A stretch of DNA of 36,054 nucleotides from Actinomycetota bacterium (GTDB taxonomy: Bacteria; Actinomycetota; Acidimicrobiia; Acidimicrobiales; Ilumatobacteraceae): positions 1 to 36,054 of the forward strand of contig CAUJET010000172.1 of assembly GCA_963169665.1 (NCBI GenBank). The letters run 5' to 3'. Below, in pieces: positions 1-7,077 of this stretch (its first letter is position 1; every line of letters starts with the position of its first letter). Position numbers and translations under genes: made by a program. The notes beneath the pieces are model-generated. The model saw only the letters and a list, made by a program, of their open reading frames with translations. It did no database searches and was not told where the DNA came from.

Positions 1-2
1 GC

Positions 3-104
3 CCGAACCGGGAGAATCTCGTCGGCCGCATCGCCAGCTGGAAGCACATCTTGAACACCCTGACCGTCCACTACGGTGACCGCATCGAGGCCGCCACCAA
101 ATGA
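3..104 (+). CDS. C-terminal end of an unrecognised protein (partial)
   Basis: An open frame enters from the left edge and stops with TGA at 102-104. The readable tail is about 33 residues, ending HYGDRIEAATK, with G/C-rich third positions that fit real coding. It has no motif I can assign. Its place at the far end of an accessory stretch that carries a regulator/nucleotidyltransferase pair and an excisionase would suit a mobile-element gene, but that is only context. The start lies outside the window. Confidence 0.4.
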   Translation, partial: PNRENLVGRIASWKHILNTLTVHYGDRIEAATK

Positions 105-267
105 GCGTCACGCCCACTTACACAAACAATCTGACAGTCCCCACCCTGGAGTGGCGAGCATTCGAGCAGGCATTCGCCGAGGGGTCCGCTGTCGACGGCA
201 GCCACGGCGATCCGTCTGTCGAACAGTGGGCGAGCAGAACCAGAAACGATGCGTGTACGCTATCAAG

Positions 268-819
268 ATGTCCTCGACCGCTGAGCTGATCCGAACGGCA
301 AGAACCAGCCGCGGGCTCACCCAACGCGCCCTCGCCGCCCGGGCCGGCGTCGAACAATCGACCATCGCCCGCATCGAGAACGGCGACGCCGACCCCACCT
401 GGACCACCGTCAACCGCCTCCTCGAGAGCGCCGGATTCCATCTCGCCGAACCCATCCCCACCGTGCCGTCGCTCGCCGAAGCCGCCACTGACGACGGCGA
501 CGTCGACTGGACCATGATTCGTGCGGTCACCGACCGGGCCGAACGCTTCCCCGCCGACATCGCATTGATGATCGGCGCCGACCCCACCGACGCCACCGCG
601 ACGACGGCTGTGATCCTCGCCGCCATCGGCGCGTATCTGGCTGAGCGACACCACCTCCGCGTTCCCCGCTGGATCCGCCACGCCCGACCCCTTGATCAGC
701 CGTGGCACCTCCCCGGTACCCCACGCATGGTCGAACGCGCCCGCCGAGAGACGCCGCCCGCCGTCGCCCGGTTCAACGTCTGGCTCCGCCCTGACATCCT
801 CCACCGCGACGCCTCATGA
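268..819 (+). CDS. XRE-family helix-turn-helix protein, probable antitoxin or autoregulator of the downstream nucleotidyltransferase
   Basis: The protein has 183 residues from the ATG at 268. Residues 1-60 form a Cro/C1-type helix-turn-helix: ELIRTARTSRGLTQRALAAR, then GVEQSTIARIENGDADPTW, the classic recognition-helix pattern. The rest (about 65-183) is a family-specific region ending in a run that mentions RHARPLDQPWHLPGTPRMVE. The frame is open upstream to position 76, but the residues before 268 are Arg/Pro/Cys-rich and unlike a protein start, so 268 is preferred; GTG 253 is an alternative. The stop overlaps the next start by 4 bases (ATGA), so the two genes are translationally coupled. 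The pairing with a DUF6036-like nucleotidyltransferase resembles toxin-antitoxin modules in which the HTH protein represses the operon. Function is inferred from family and context. Confidence 0.75.
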   Translation: MSSTAELIRTARTSRGLTQRALAARAGVEQSTIARIENGDADPTWTTVNRLLESAGFHLAEPIPTVPSLAEAATDDGDVDWTMIRAVTDRAERFPADIALMIGADPTDATATTAVILAAIGAYLAERHHLRVPRWIRHARPLDQPWHLPGTPRMVERARRETPPAVARFNVWLRPDILHRDAS

Positions 820-1358
820 GCGGAACCGGCCGCCCACTCACCTGGCACGAGATCGAAGCCTGCCTCCGCGACCTCGGCGACGAACTCGAACGCCGCGGCC
901 TCGAACGACGGGCCATCGTGATCGTCGGAGGCGCGTTCGTCGCCCACCGGGCCATCCGACGGGCGACCACCGACGTCGACGTCATCACCGCACTCGACGA
1001 CGACATCCGGGCCGCCGCTGCTGCCGTCGCAGGACGACACGGACTCGAACCGGATTGGCTCAACGACCGGGCGAGGCCCTGGCAACCCTCGACGTTCGAC
1101 CCCGACTCGTGCCACACCGCACTCGTCCACGGCGCGCTCGAAGTGCTCATGCCCAGCGTCGACGACGTCATCCTCATGAAGATCGCCGCCGGCAACCGCA
1201 CACCCAACGACCAACTCGACCTACGCGCCCTCTGGCCCAGCTCATCGTTCACCACACCACAAGCGGCAGTCGACGCCTTCAACAAGGCCTACCCCCTCGA
1301 AGACCCCGACCCGTACCTCGCCGACTGGATCGCCCTCGTCGTCGATGGAGCGCGCTGA
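816..1358 (+). CDS. DUF6036/AbiEii-like nucleotidyltransferase, putative toxin partner
   Basis: The protein has 180 residues. Residues 34-57 read VIVGGAFVAHRAIRRATTDV followed by DVIT, the GG...(T)xDxDV signature of the polymerase-beta nucleotidyltransferase fold in DUF6036 and AbiEii/MNT-like proteins. A conserved later stretch, VDDVILMKIAAGNRTPNDQL (about 112-131), matches the LxxKxxAxRxxxxDxxDL pattern of that group. It overlaps the upstream HTH gene by ATGA and must be co-translated with it. Relatives transfer nucleotides to tRNA or protein targets as toxins; which target this one uses cannot be told from sequence. It could equally be a housekeeping-like orphan nucleotidyltransferase. The accessory setting favours a toxin-antitoxin or abortive-infection role. 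Confidence 0.7.
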   Translation: MSGTGRPLTWHEIEACLRDLGDELERRGLERRAIVIVGGAFVAHRAIRRATTDVDVITALDDDIRAAAAAVAGRHGLEPDWLNDRARPWQPSTFDPDSCHTALVHGALEVLMPSVDDVILMKIAAGNRTPNDQLDLRALWPSSSFTTPQAAVDAFNKAYPLEDPDPYLADWIALVVDGAR

Positions 1359-1714
1359 CCCGCCTCGATCCGGCCGTCGCCTTGGAGCCCACGAGCGTGC
1401 CCCTGCCCAAGGCGGTCCAATCACCACGCATAGGGTCGGCCTTTCGGGACAGTGCAGATGATCTTGTTGCTCTCTGTTGTCTTGCCCTCGAGCACCAGGG
1501 CATGACGCGCTATCTGTCGTTGCCGAGGCAGTGTGGCCCGAACCGGCGTAGGCGGTAGGGCGCAGCTGAGTTGATCCGTGCGCCCCGGTGGACGACAGTG
1601 CGCTGCGCAAGCGCGATGTGGGTGGCGCAGCTGCTCGTGACCGTTCAGGCGATCGAGCCAGAGCACGGGTTCAACTGGCGACAGCGTGCGGGCTTTGCAC
1701 GTCTTCGATTCGAC
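1359..1714. other. Intergenic stretch without a supportable gene
   Basis: Between the nucleotidyltransferase stop and the convergent anti-sigma-like gene there are 356 bases with no reading frame of convincing composition. The sequence is less G/C-rich than its surroundings and contains T-rich patches around 1450-1480. It includes one copy (1504-1528) of a 25-base motif that recurs imperfectly at 3403-3427. It is probably decayed accessory DNA. Confidence 0.5.
1504..1528 (+). repeat. Imperfect 25-base direct repeat, copy 1
   Basis: The motif begins GACGCGCTATCTG and matches 20 of 25 bases with 3403-3427 in the same orientation. The two copies bracket the sigma/anti-sigma pair. They may be remnants of an insertion or of a shared promoter/gene end; the origin is unknown. 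Confidence 0.4.
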
Positions 1715-2557
1715 TCAATCCGTCCACTCCCAGTTGTGCGGTTCGCTGCCAGCCCTGTCCAAGCCCGCCAGGCCACCGGTGTCGAGCAGTGTGCCGTCTG
1801 CTGCGTACGCGTCGACCCGTTCGAGTATGTCGATCGTTGGCGTGGCACCGAGCGGCGACCCGGATCCACCAGGCGGCGGTGGGGCTTGGAAGGGAAGATC
1901 GGCGAGGGCGACGAAGTAGCCGCCTGGGGAGGTGACCTCGACATTGACCGTCCCGATGTTCATCACGATGTCGACGGCGACTGTGCCGGCGGGTGCCTGG
2001 CCGAAGAACGTGAAGCTGCCGATCCCAGTTCGGGGGTCGGCAGCGATTGTGTAATTCGCCCATGGCACCCTGGGGTAGGCGTCTGCTCGGCTCATTGGAC
2101 CACACACCCCACCTCCGAACGCGGCGCCGTCTGCGAACAGCAGGTCCGCATGTGAGTTGACGCCGTCGACCGTCCAGTACTCGATGACGCGTCCGTCACT
2201 GGTGGTGCTTGCGACGAGGCGGGCGTCCTCGGAGTCGATGCCACATCCAGCCCTCGTGTCCGCACCAATCTCCTCGACGACTTGGGCCTGTTCCGGGCTG
2301 AGCCGGTCAGCCACGACTGCGTACGCGACCCCGCCCCCGACAGAGACGACGGCTCCGACGACGACGCCGGTGAACAGCTTGCTTCGGCGACGCGTCGGCC
2401 TGGGTTGGACCGGTTGTGGTTCTTCGATGGTGGGGCTGGTGCTGTTCATGACGTTCTCCATGAGATCGGCTTCGCCGACGTGCAGTTCCAGTGATCGAAC
2501 GTCGGCGTCGCTGTACATCGACTGCGCTACGAGGCGGTCGAGTTCTTCGTCGTTCAT
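1715..2557 (-). CDS. Membrane-anchored protein coupled to an ECF sigma factor, putative anti-sigma factor
   Basis: The protein has 280 residues from ATG 2557, with an alternative GTG one codon earlier. AAGGAG lies seven bases before the ATG. Residues 1-40 form an acidic cytoplasmic segment (NDEELDRLVAQSMYSDADVR), followed by a Pro/Arg-rich linker and one membrane helix at about 60-82 (FTGVVVGAVVSVGGGVAYAV). The remaining ~195 residues would be extracytoplasmic, with two Cys (GCGID, GVCGP), a Gly/Pro-rich patch near PFQAPPPPGGSGSP and a C-terminal NWEWTD. No zinc-binding ZAS motif is present, so it is not a classic ZAS anti-sigma. The topology and 1-4 base overlap with the sigma gene argue that it holds or senses for that sigma factor. 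The outer domain is not recognised. Confidence 0.65.
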   Translation of the reverse strand: MNDEELDRLVAQSMYSDADVRSLELHVGEADLMENVMNSTSPTIEEPQPVQPRPTRRRSKLFTGVVVGAVVSVGGGVAYAVVADRLSPEQAQVVEEIGADTRAGCGIDSEDARLVASTTSDGRVIEYWTVDGVNSHADLLFADGAAFGGGVCGPMSRADAYPRVPWANYTIAADPRTGIGSFTFFGQAPAGTVAVDIVMNIGTVNVEVTSPGGYFVALADLPFQAPPPPGGSGSPLGATPTIDILERVDAYAADGTLLDTGGLAGLDRAGSEPHNWEWTD

Positions 2558-3174
2558 CACTGAGCTCCTTGCGTTCGGTGGAAGCGGAGAGAATGTCTCT
2601 CTGCTCTTTCATGTCCAGTTCCCTCAGTGCGTTTCGCCCTCGTCGCTGATTTCCCACTTGCGCCCGTTGTGAGCGCCGACCGGAGCTTCGTGCGTGCTCG
2701 ATGCAGATGAGTGCGCACGGTGTTCTGGTTCATCTGGAGTACGACAGCAATCTCTGCCGGACTGAGTTGCTCAGTCGCAGTAAGGGTGAGCACTTCACGT
2801 TCAATCGGGGTGAGCGAGTGCATTGCATCGGCGATCTGCGCGGCCAGAGCCGGGTCGGAGATGGGTGGGTCCACGAGCACGTCGTCGAGTTGAGAACGGA
2901 GTATCTCGGCGAGGCGTAGTTGCCGTCGGTGGGTGCGGTCGCCGTTGATGATGACGTTGCGAGCGACGCCATACAGCCACAAAATCGTCTCGGGTTCGTC
3001 CGGCAGGACGTCGATTCGACGCCACGCCGTCAGCATCGTTTCGGCAACGACATCCGCAGCATCCGCCGGCGTCGCCGTGCGTCGCAACGCATAGCCCAAC
3101 AGGGTTCGCACATGATCTTCGTACGCCGCTTTGAACTTGTCTTCGCCGGGACTTCCCCGCACCGGAACCTCCAC
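2557..3174 (-). CDS. ECF-type RNA polymerase sigma-70 family factor
   Basis: The protein has 205 residues from a GTG start. Region 2 spans about 13-83, with DAADVVAETMLTAWRR and the motif ETILWLYGVARNVIINGDRT that binds core polymerase and the -10 element. Region 4 spans about 112-166, with LTPIEREVLTLTATEQLSPA and the HTH AEIAVVLQMNQNTVRTHLHR. The architecture is that of SigE/SigM-like ECF factors. Residues 170-205 are an extra basic tail (KSATRAKRTEGTGHERAERH) with no family counterpart I know. The stop overlaps the membrane partner gene, so both are made together. It probably directs a small stress or envelope regulon; the signal is unknown. Confidence 0.85.
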   Translation of the reverse strand: MEVPVRGSPGEDKFKAAYEDHVRTLLGYALRRTATPADAADVVAETMLTAWRRIDVLPDEPETILWLYGVARNVIINGDRTHRRQLRLAEILRSQLDDVLVDPPISDPALAAQIADAMHSLTPIEREVLTLTATEQLSPAEIAVVLQMNQNTVRTHLHRARTKLRSALTTGASGKSATRAKRTEGTGHERAERHSLRFHRTQGAQ

Positions 3175-3402
3175 GTCGCACAGCCTGCTCTACGACATGT
3201 CCGCCAAGCCGGGCAGCGTTTCAAATCTCCTCGATTGGTTGGGCGGGGGCCGAAGAAACCCACACCTGAAACACCCAAATCTGCGGACGATCCCAACGCC
3301 CAACCCAGCGCCCCGATGCGCACCTCCGATCGGGCAAATGGCACGCCTGGCCTGCCATAGCGGTCGCCAGGACCGGGGGACATCGGGTTCGGGATCGGGC
3401 AC

Positions 3403-3427
3403 GACGCGCTATCTGCCGCTGTCGGGA
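3403..3427 (+). repeat. Imperfect 25-base direct repeat, copy 2
   Basis: Same orientation as 1504-1528, 20 of 25 bases shared. It sits 40 bases upstream of the ATG of the next plus-strand gene. Confidence 0.4.
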
Positions 3428-3466
3428 AGTTCGGTGAGGTCACCACAGATCGTGCACGCTGGTCGC

Positions 3467-4144
3467 ATGATCTTCGGTGACGAACTCATCGCGGCCGAGA
3501 GCGTCGCACCGGCCGACTGGATCGGGCCTGCGTGTAGCGGATCGAACTGGACCGTAGGCGCGCTCGTCCCGAACCAGTACCCACTGGTGCTGCGCGTGAG
3601 CGCACCGGACCCGCAGCCCGAGGGCTGGTGGTCGGAGTACCGCCGTCTGTACGAGGTCGTCGCTTCCGTGGGCGCACGACACACCTCCACCCCCGATCGG
3701 GCATTGTTCGCAGTCTGGGAGGGCCATGGCTTCGACACGGTCAACACCCAGATCGCATGGCGGGACCCGGCGCCCGACGAGGCGACCCGGCACGCCCGAG
3801 ACGAGCATCGAGCCGAGTTGCGCAGCGACGATGAGCGCCAAAACGCAACGATCCGAACAGCATTGAACCAGGTGCCGCGCTTCGACCTTCCCGATCGGAC
3901 CTACTACCTCCTGGAGGGCTCCGTCTCGGCGGTCACCCAGTTGCGATACCCGGACTCATCCGGCGAATGGCGCAACCCAGACTTGTACTGGCCATACGAC
4001 CGTCGCTGGTTCGTTGCCACCGACGTCGATTTCTGGTCCCTGTACATCGGAGGCGACAGCGACTTCATCGCAGAACTCACGAGCCACCTTCCAACCCGCA
4101 GCAACATGGTGACTTCTACCGACCGGCTTCCGATCGAGAACTGA
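3467..4144 (+). CDS. Hypothetical protein, soluble, about 225 residues
   Basis: The frame is open from 3131, but the residues before ATG 3467 are low-complexity (Ser/Pro/Arg) and non-protein-like, so 3467 (MIFGDELIAAESVAPADWIG) is taken as the start. There are no membrane segments or signal peptide. The C-terminal third contains YYLLEGSVSAVTQLRYP, then DLYWPYDRRWFVATDVDFWS and LYIGGDSDFIAEL. This aromatic-rich ending is typical of small actinobacterial hypothetical proteins often annotated without function. It stands alone, divergent from the sigma operon. Codon use is a little less G/C-biased than in the housekeeping genes to the right. Confidence 0.6.
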   Translation: MIFGDELIAAESVAPADWIGPACSGSNWTVGALVPNQYPLVLRVSAPDPQPEGWWSEYRRLYEVVASVGARHTSTPDRALFAVWEGHGFDTVNTQIAWRDPAPDEATRHARDEHRAELRSDDERQNATIRTALNQVPRFDLPDRTYYLLEGSVSAVTQLRYPDSSGEWRNPDLYWPYDRRWFVATDVDFWSLYIGGDSDFIAELTSHLPTRSNMVTSTDRLPIEN

Positions 4145-4747
4145 CGCGAAGCGGGACGTTTCGCAGAGCTGCCGATCCACGTTGATTCAACGTCTCGCCT
4201 CGTGAGTGATCCGGAGATGCGCAGAGGTGACGGCGAGTTTCTCATCGACCAGTTCGCACGTGACGTCCGGAGAGACGACTTCGAGCGTTGGCTACGGAGT
4301 GTCGGGGGCAGATGGATGAGCGCACGTTCCAGTCGAACCTGGTCGAGGTCACGGTGAACTTCCGAGACGGCGGGGTTGAGATCGCAGACGCGCTTATCCG
4401 AGGCCAGGCCGTGCAGACGGGCTCGGTAGACGCCGCGATGGCAGCGCTCGGCCGCTCTTCAAGCTCGAGCAGAGAGCGCTGAACCGATCGGCGCTACCTC
4501 GTCAGTTCCGCCGGAGAGTGAAAGACGACGGCGGTGCATCCTGACGAGAGGTGATGGCCGTCGCGGCGATGGCAATGCAAGGCGGTGTGGCCGCCGTTCG
4601 AGCACACGACGGCCACGCTTCACAAGATCCCTGAGAGCCATCGTTGCAACCCGCCTGGCGCTGCGCAGGGACAGGGTGCGCGACAGATCGAATCCCATCG
4701 TCACCGACATTCCCCGATATCGACCATTGGTGACCCGTTGTCCGAGC
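4145..4747. other. Gene-poor stretch with possible gene remnants
   Basis: These 603 bases hold no complete convincing gene. A short frame from GTG 4201 and a second frame to 4482 may be halves of one frameshifted gene (listed separately). From 4483 to 4747 I see no coding signal and no repeat or hairpin of note. Confidence 0.45.
4201..4482 (+). pseudogene. Possible small frameshifted gene remnant
   Basis: From GTG 4201 one frame reads SDPEMRRGDGEFLIDQFARD and continues DFERWLRSVGGRWM, protein-like. It then degenerates into Ser/Arg repeats. Near 4300 the next frame takes over with MDERTFQSNLVEVTVNFRDG, IADALIRGQAVQ and VDAAMAALGRSS before a stop at 4482. A single frame change around 4300-4320 would join them into about 93 residues. 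I do not recognise the product, and chance cannot be excluded. Confidence 0.2.
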
Positions 4748-4981
4748 ATGCCAACCGAACCACGACCAAGATCCACCCGTCCCGGACTGCTCGACATCAT
4801 CGATCTCGCCAGCCGCCTGGGCGTCACCGAGCGCTTCATCCGTCGGCTCATCCACGAGCGACGTATCCCGTACTACAAAGTCGGCCACCTCGTCCGCTTC
4901 GACGCCAGCGACGTCGACCACTGGTTGGCGCTGCACCGCGTCGAGCCTCCCCAGCCGAACCGCCCGCCACGGCGCACCTGA
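4748..4981 (+). CDS. Excisionase-family (MerR-like HTH) DNA-binding protein
   Basis: The protein has 77 residues from ATG 4748. Residues 17-67 read LLDIIDLASRLGVTERFIRR, LIHERRIPYYKVGHLVRFDA and SDVDHWL, the complete HTH_17/excisionase domain: helix-turn-helix, then the Y-x-V-G-x-x-V-R-F wing. In integrative elements such proteins steer excision by a tyrosine recombinase. Here no integrase follows; only 174 bases separate the stop from the 3' end of tRNA-Arg, the place where an integrase and attachment site are usually found. I infer a remnant of a tRNA-integrated element. Upstream the frame is open for 24 more codons, but their composition is not protein-like. Confidence 0.8.
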   Translation: MPTEPRPRSTRPGLLDIIDLASRLGVTERFIRRLIHERRIPYYKVGHLVRFDASDVDHWLALHRVEPPQPNRPPRRT

Positions 4982-5155
4982 GCCCCTGCCTGAGGTTCAC
5001 ATCGGACTCATACACCCTGCTGCAACGGATCTCGTCCCACACTCGTCCCAATCAGGATGAGAAATGACGGACAATCACGGTCTGCAGCGGTCGATCGAGG
5101 ACTCGACGCCGGCCTCCCTACCAGGGATGATTCACCTGGTCAGGGCCGAAAAGCG

Positions 5156-5231
5156 TGGCGCCCCCGGAAGGATTCGAACCTCCGACACATGGTTCCGGAA
5201 ACCATTGCTCTATCCCCTGAGCTACGAGGGC
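5156..5231 (-). tRNA. tRNA-Arg(CCG), CCA encoded
   Basis: Read on the minus strand it folds fully. The acceptor stem is GCCCTCG/CGGGGGC (one G-T pair), the D stem GCTC/GAGC, the anticodon stem ATGGT/ACCAT with loop TTCCGGA (anticodon CCG, codon CGG), and the T stem GGAGG/CCTTC with loop TTCGAAT. Discriminator G and an encoded CCA follow. The variable loop is 5 bases. Its 3' end points towards the excisionase gene, the usual orientation for integration at a tRNA 3' end. Confidence 0.97.
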
Positions 5232-5421
5232 GGGATGCAGCGAGGATAGCGAGCGGAACCGCCGGTCGCTCCATCCGTCGGTGGCGCGGCCCGTCGAGCA
5301 CCGGGAATACCCGGAGGGGTACCGTGGTTGCACGACCTGTCGCCCGATCACCCCCCGATCGGACGGCCAGCAGCACCAGCAGCACCAGAACCACCAGAAC
5401 CACCGGAACGGAGTACCTGCC

Positions 5422-5796
5422 ATGTCCACCTCGACGATCGACCTCACCGGCGAGACCTTCTCCCCCACCGTCGAGAGCAACGACATCGTGCTCGTCGACT
5501 GGTGGGCCTCGTGGTGCGGCCCGTGCCGCGCCTTCGCGCCGGTCTTCGACGCCGCCGCGACGAAGTACCCCGACCTGGTCTTCGCCAAGGTGGACACCGA
5601 GGCTCAACAGGGCCTCGCCGCGGCGGCCTCGATCCGGTCGATCCCGACGCTGATGGTGTTCCGCGAGGGCGTGCTGGTGTTCTCCCAGGCCGGCGCGCTC
5701 CCGGCACACGCGCTCGACGACCTCATCACCCAGGTGCAGGCCCTCGACATGGCCAAGGTGCACGCCGAGGTCGCCTCGCAGTCCAGCGCCGGCTGA
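5422..5796 (+). CDS. trxA: Thioredoxin
   Basis: The protein has 124 residues. The active site WCGPC lies at 31-35 within VDWWASWCGPCRAFAPVF, the conserved cis-Pro stretch IRSIPTLMVFREG is present, and the fold has the usual length for thioredoxin. It reduces disulfides in cytoplasmic proteins using thioredoxin reductase, which is not encoded nearby. The ATG at 5422 follows GGAACGGAG. An upstream in-frame extension would add a Gln/His/Asn repeat encoded by a CAGCAC/AACCAC microrepeat (5369-5410) and is judged untranslated. The C-terminus carries about 15 residues beyond the core (MAKVHAEVASQSSAG). Isolated gene, with a long hairpin after it. Confidence 0.92.
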   Translation: MSTSTIDLTGETFSPTVESNDIVLVDWWASWCGPCRAFAPVFDAAATKYPDLVFAKVDTEAQQGLAAAASIRSIPTLMVFREGVLVFSQAGALPAHALDDLITQVQALDMAKVHAEVASQSSAG

Positions 5797-5822
5797 CACC
5801 CGGCACACCGCCCCCACCCGGC

Positions 5823-5861
5823 GATGAGGGATGAGTGCTTGTCGCGCACTCATCCCTCATC
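5823..5861. terminator. Perfect 16-bp hairpin downstream of thioredoxin
   Basis: GATGAGGGATGAGTGC at 5823-5838 is followed by a 7-base loop and its exact complement at 5846-5861. There is no T-run, as is common for actinobacterial terminators. It lies 26 bases after the trxA stop and 29 bases before the next start. It is probably a terminator, but it could also be an mRNA-stability or protein-binding element. Confidence 0.7.
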
Positions 5862-5890
5862 ACGGAGGGTTGTCGGTAGCCTGATCGGCC

Positions 5891-6493
5891 GTGAATCAGA
5901 TGAAGAACCGCCTGCAGGCCCTGTCGCTGCTCGATCGAGCGATGACGGCCATGACCGATGCCGAGCTCGAGGCCCTCGTGGCCTCGCTGCCCGAGGACCA
6001 CGTCGTGGCGATCGACAAGCTGGCCGGCGCCCAGGACGGGTTCGACGACCCCGCCGGCCGCACCGTCGGCCTCCGCGCCGCCGTCGCCCGGGGCCGCATG
6101 AGCGGCACGCTCGAGCAGATCGCCACCGTGCTCACCGACCCGTGCCTCGCCGACTTCATCACGCTGCTGGGCGAGAACAGCGACAACCCGAGCGAGGACG
6201 ACCTGCAGGCCGTGCTGCCCGAGCAGATCACCAAGCACGGCATCGCGACCGTGCGCCTCACGCTCGCCGCGTCGATCGCCGGCGAGGCCGCCGCATCGGT
6301 GATGCTCACCCGCGTGCTCAAGCACGACGAGGTCGTCGCCCTCCCGCCCGCACCCGAGCCGGCCGCGCCCACCGTGCTGTCCCGCGAGGCCGACGAGGAG
6401 ACCAAGGCGCGCCGCAAGGCGGCCAAGGAGCGCAAGCAGGCCGAGGCCCGCGCCCGCCGCGAGCAGGCTGCGAAGGCGCGCAACCGCGTTTGA
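5891..6493 (+). CDS. Conserved-type hypothetical protein with basic coiled C-terminal tail
   Basis: The protein has 200 residues from GTG 5891, with ATG 5900 possible. Residues 1-150 are predicted helical and moderately acidic (RLQALSLLDRAMTAMTDAEL, ITKHGIATVRLTLAASIAG). Residues 165-200 are a Lys/Arg/Ala/Glu-rich helix (ETKARRKAAKERKQAEARAR), probably a coiled coil or nucleic-acid-contacting tail. There is no signal peptide or membrane helix. I do not recognise the family. It stands between two strong hairpins, so it is its own transcription unit. Confidence 0.7.
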   Translation: MNQMKNRLQALSLLDRAMTAMTDAELEALVASLPEDHVVAIDKLAGAQDGFDDPAGRTVGLRAAVARGRMSGTLEQIATVLTDPCLADFITLLGENSDNPSEDDLQAVLPEQITKHGIATVRLTLAASIAGEAAASVMLTRVLKHDEVVALPPAPEPAAPTVLSREADEETKARRKAAKERKQAEARARREQAAKARNRV

Positions 6494-6499
6494 CCGATC

Positions 6500-6526
6500 C
6501 GGACGCCCGTCCCCGACGGGCGTCCG
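6500..6526. terminator. Bidirectional hairpin terminator between convergent genes
   Basis: A 12-bp perfect stem (CGGACGCCCGTC and its complement) encloses a CCC loop. It begins 6 bases after the stop of the plus-strand hypothetical gene and ends 23 bases before the stop of ogt on the minus strand, so it can serve both. There is no T-run. Confidence 0.8.
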
Positions 6527-6549
6527 ACCGAATCCGCGCTCTGCCCGAC

Positions 6550-7077
6550 TCAGCTCGTCGCGAGCACGCGGCGCTCGTGGTCGAGCAGCCACGCCTTGGC
6601 ATCGATGCCTCCGGCGAAGCCGGTGAGCGAGCCGTTCGACCCCACCACCCGATGGCACGGCACGATGATGCTGATCGGGTTGCGACCGTTCGCAGCCCCG
6701 ACCGCACGCGCCTTGTTGGGATCGCCCAGCGTGCGGGCCTGTTCCCCGTAGCTCATCGTGCTCCCGTACGGGATCGTGCGCAGGACCTGCCAGGCCGACA
6801 GCTGGAACGGTGTGCCGATCGGGTCGAGCGGCAGGTCGAACTCGGTGCGTTCCCCGGCGAAGTACTCGTCGAGTTGGGCACGCACAGCGTCGAGGATCCG
6901 TGTCGCGAGCGACGGATCCTCGGCCTCGGCACCCTCGCCGTCGGTCGCCTCGACGGCGTCGTCGTCGATGTCGATCGCTCGGGTCTCGCCCTCCCACAAC
7001 ACGTAGCGCACGCCGCGCGCAGTGGCGCCGACGGTGAGCTCCCCGACGGGCGACGGGATGGTGGTGGTGCGGATCAT
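6550..7077 (-). CDS. ogt: Methylated-DNA-protein cysteine methyltransferase (O6-alkylguanine repair)
   Basis: The protein has 175 residues. The active-site motif [20 protein letters not shown] places the acceptor Cys at 141. It is preceded by the DNA-binding HTH segment [20 protein letters not shown] with the arginine-finger region [14 protein letters not shown]. The N-terminal domain (1-85) is the usual RNase-H-like fold with an acidic loop ([20 protein letters not shown]) longer than in most homologues. It transfers the alkyl group from O6-methylguanine to its own Cys in a suicide reaction. The ATG overlaps the stop of the ada-alkA fusion (ATGA), so the two repair proteins are made as one unit. 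Confidence 0.93.
   Translation of the reverse strand: MIRTTTIPSPVGELTVGATARGVRYVLWEGETRAIDIDDDAVEATDGEGAEAEDPSLATRILDAVRAQLDEYFAGERTEFDLPLDPIGTPFQLSAWQVLRTIPYGSTMSYGEQARTLGDPNKARAVGAANGRNPISIIVPCHRVVGSNGSLTGFAGGIDAKAWLLDHERRVLATS

Noticed and set aside
4459..4851. A 130-codon minus-strand frame in the gene-poor stretch
   Set aside because: Arg/Ser/Met-rich with no motif, and overlaps the excisionase start region; not supportable.
1..5231. A second copy of the tRNA-Arg 3' end marking the far attachment site
   Set aside because: Looked for the TTCGAATCC-containing segment to the left of the tRNA and did not find it inside the window.
5369..5410. CAGCAC/AACCAC short repeats as a possible CRISPR or regulatory array
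   Set aside because: Units are 6-9 bases without spacers; no CRISPR arrays or cas genes occur in the window.
5281..5421. N-terminal extension of thioredoxin with Gln/His/Asn repeats
   Set aside because: Produced by a short DNA microrepeat; the ATG at 5422 has a ribosome site and gives the standard thioredoxin length.
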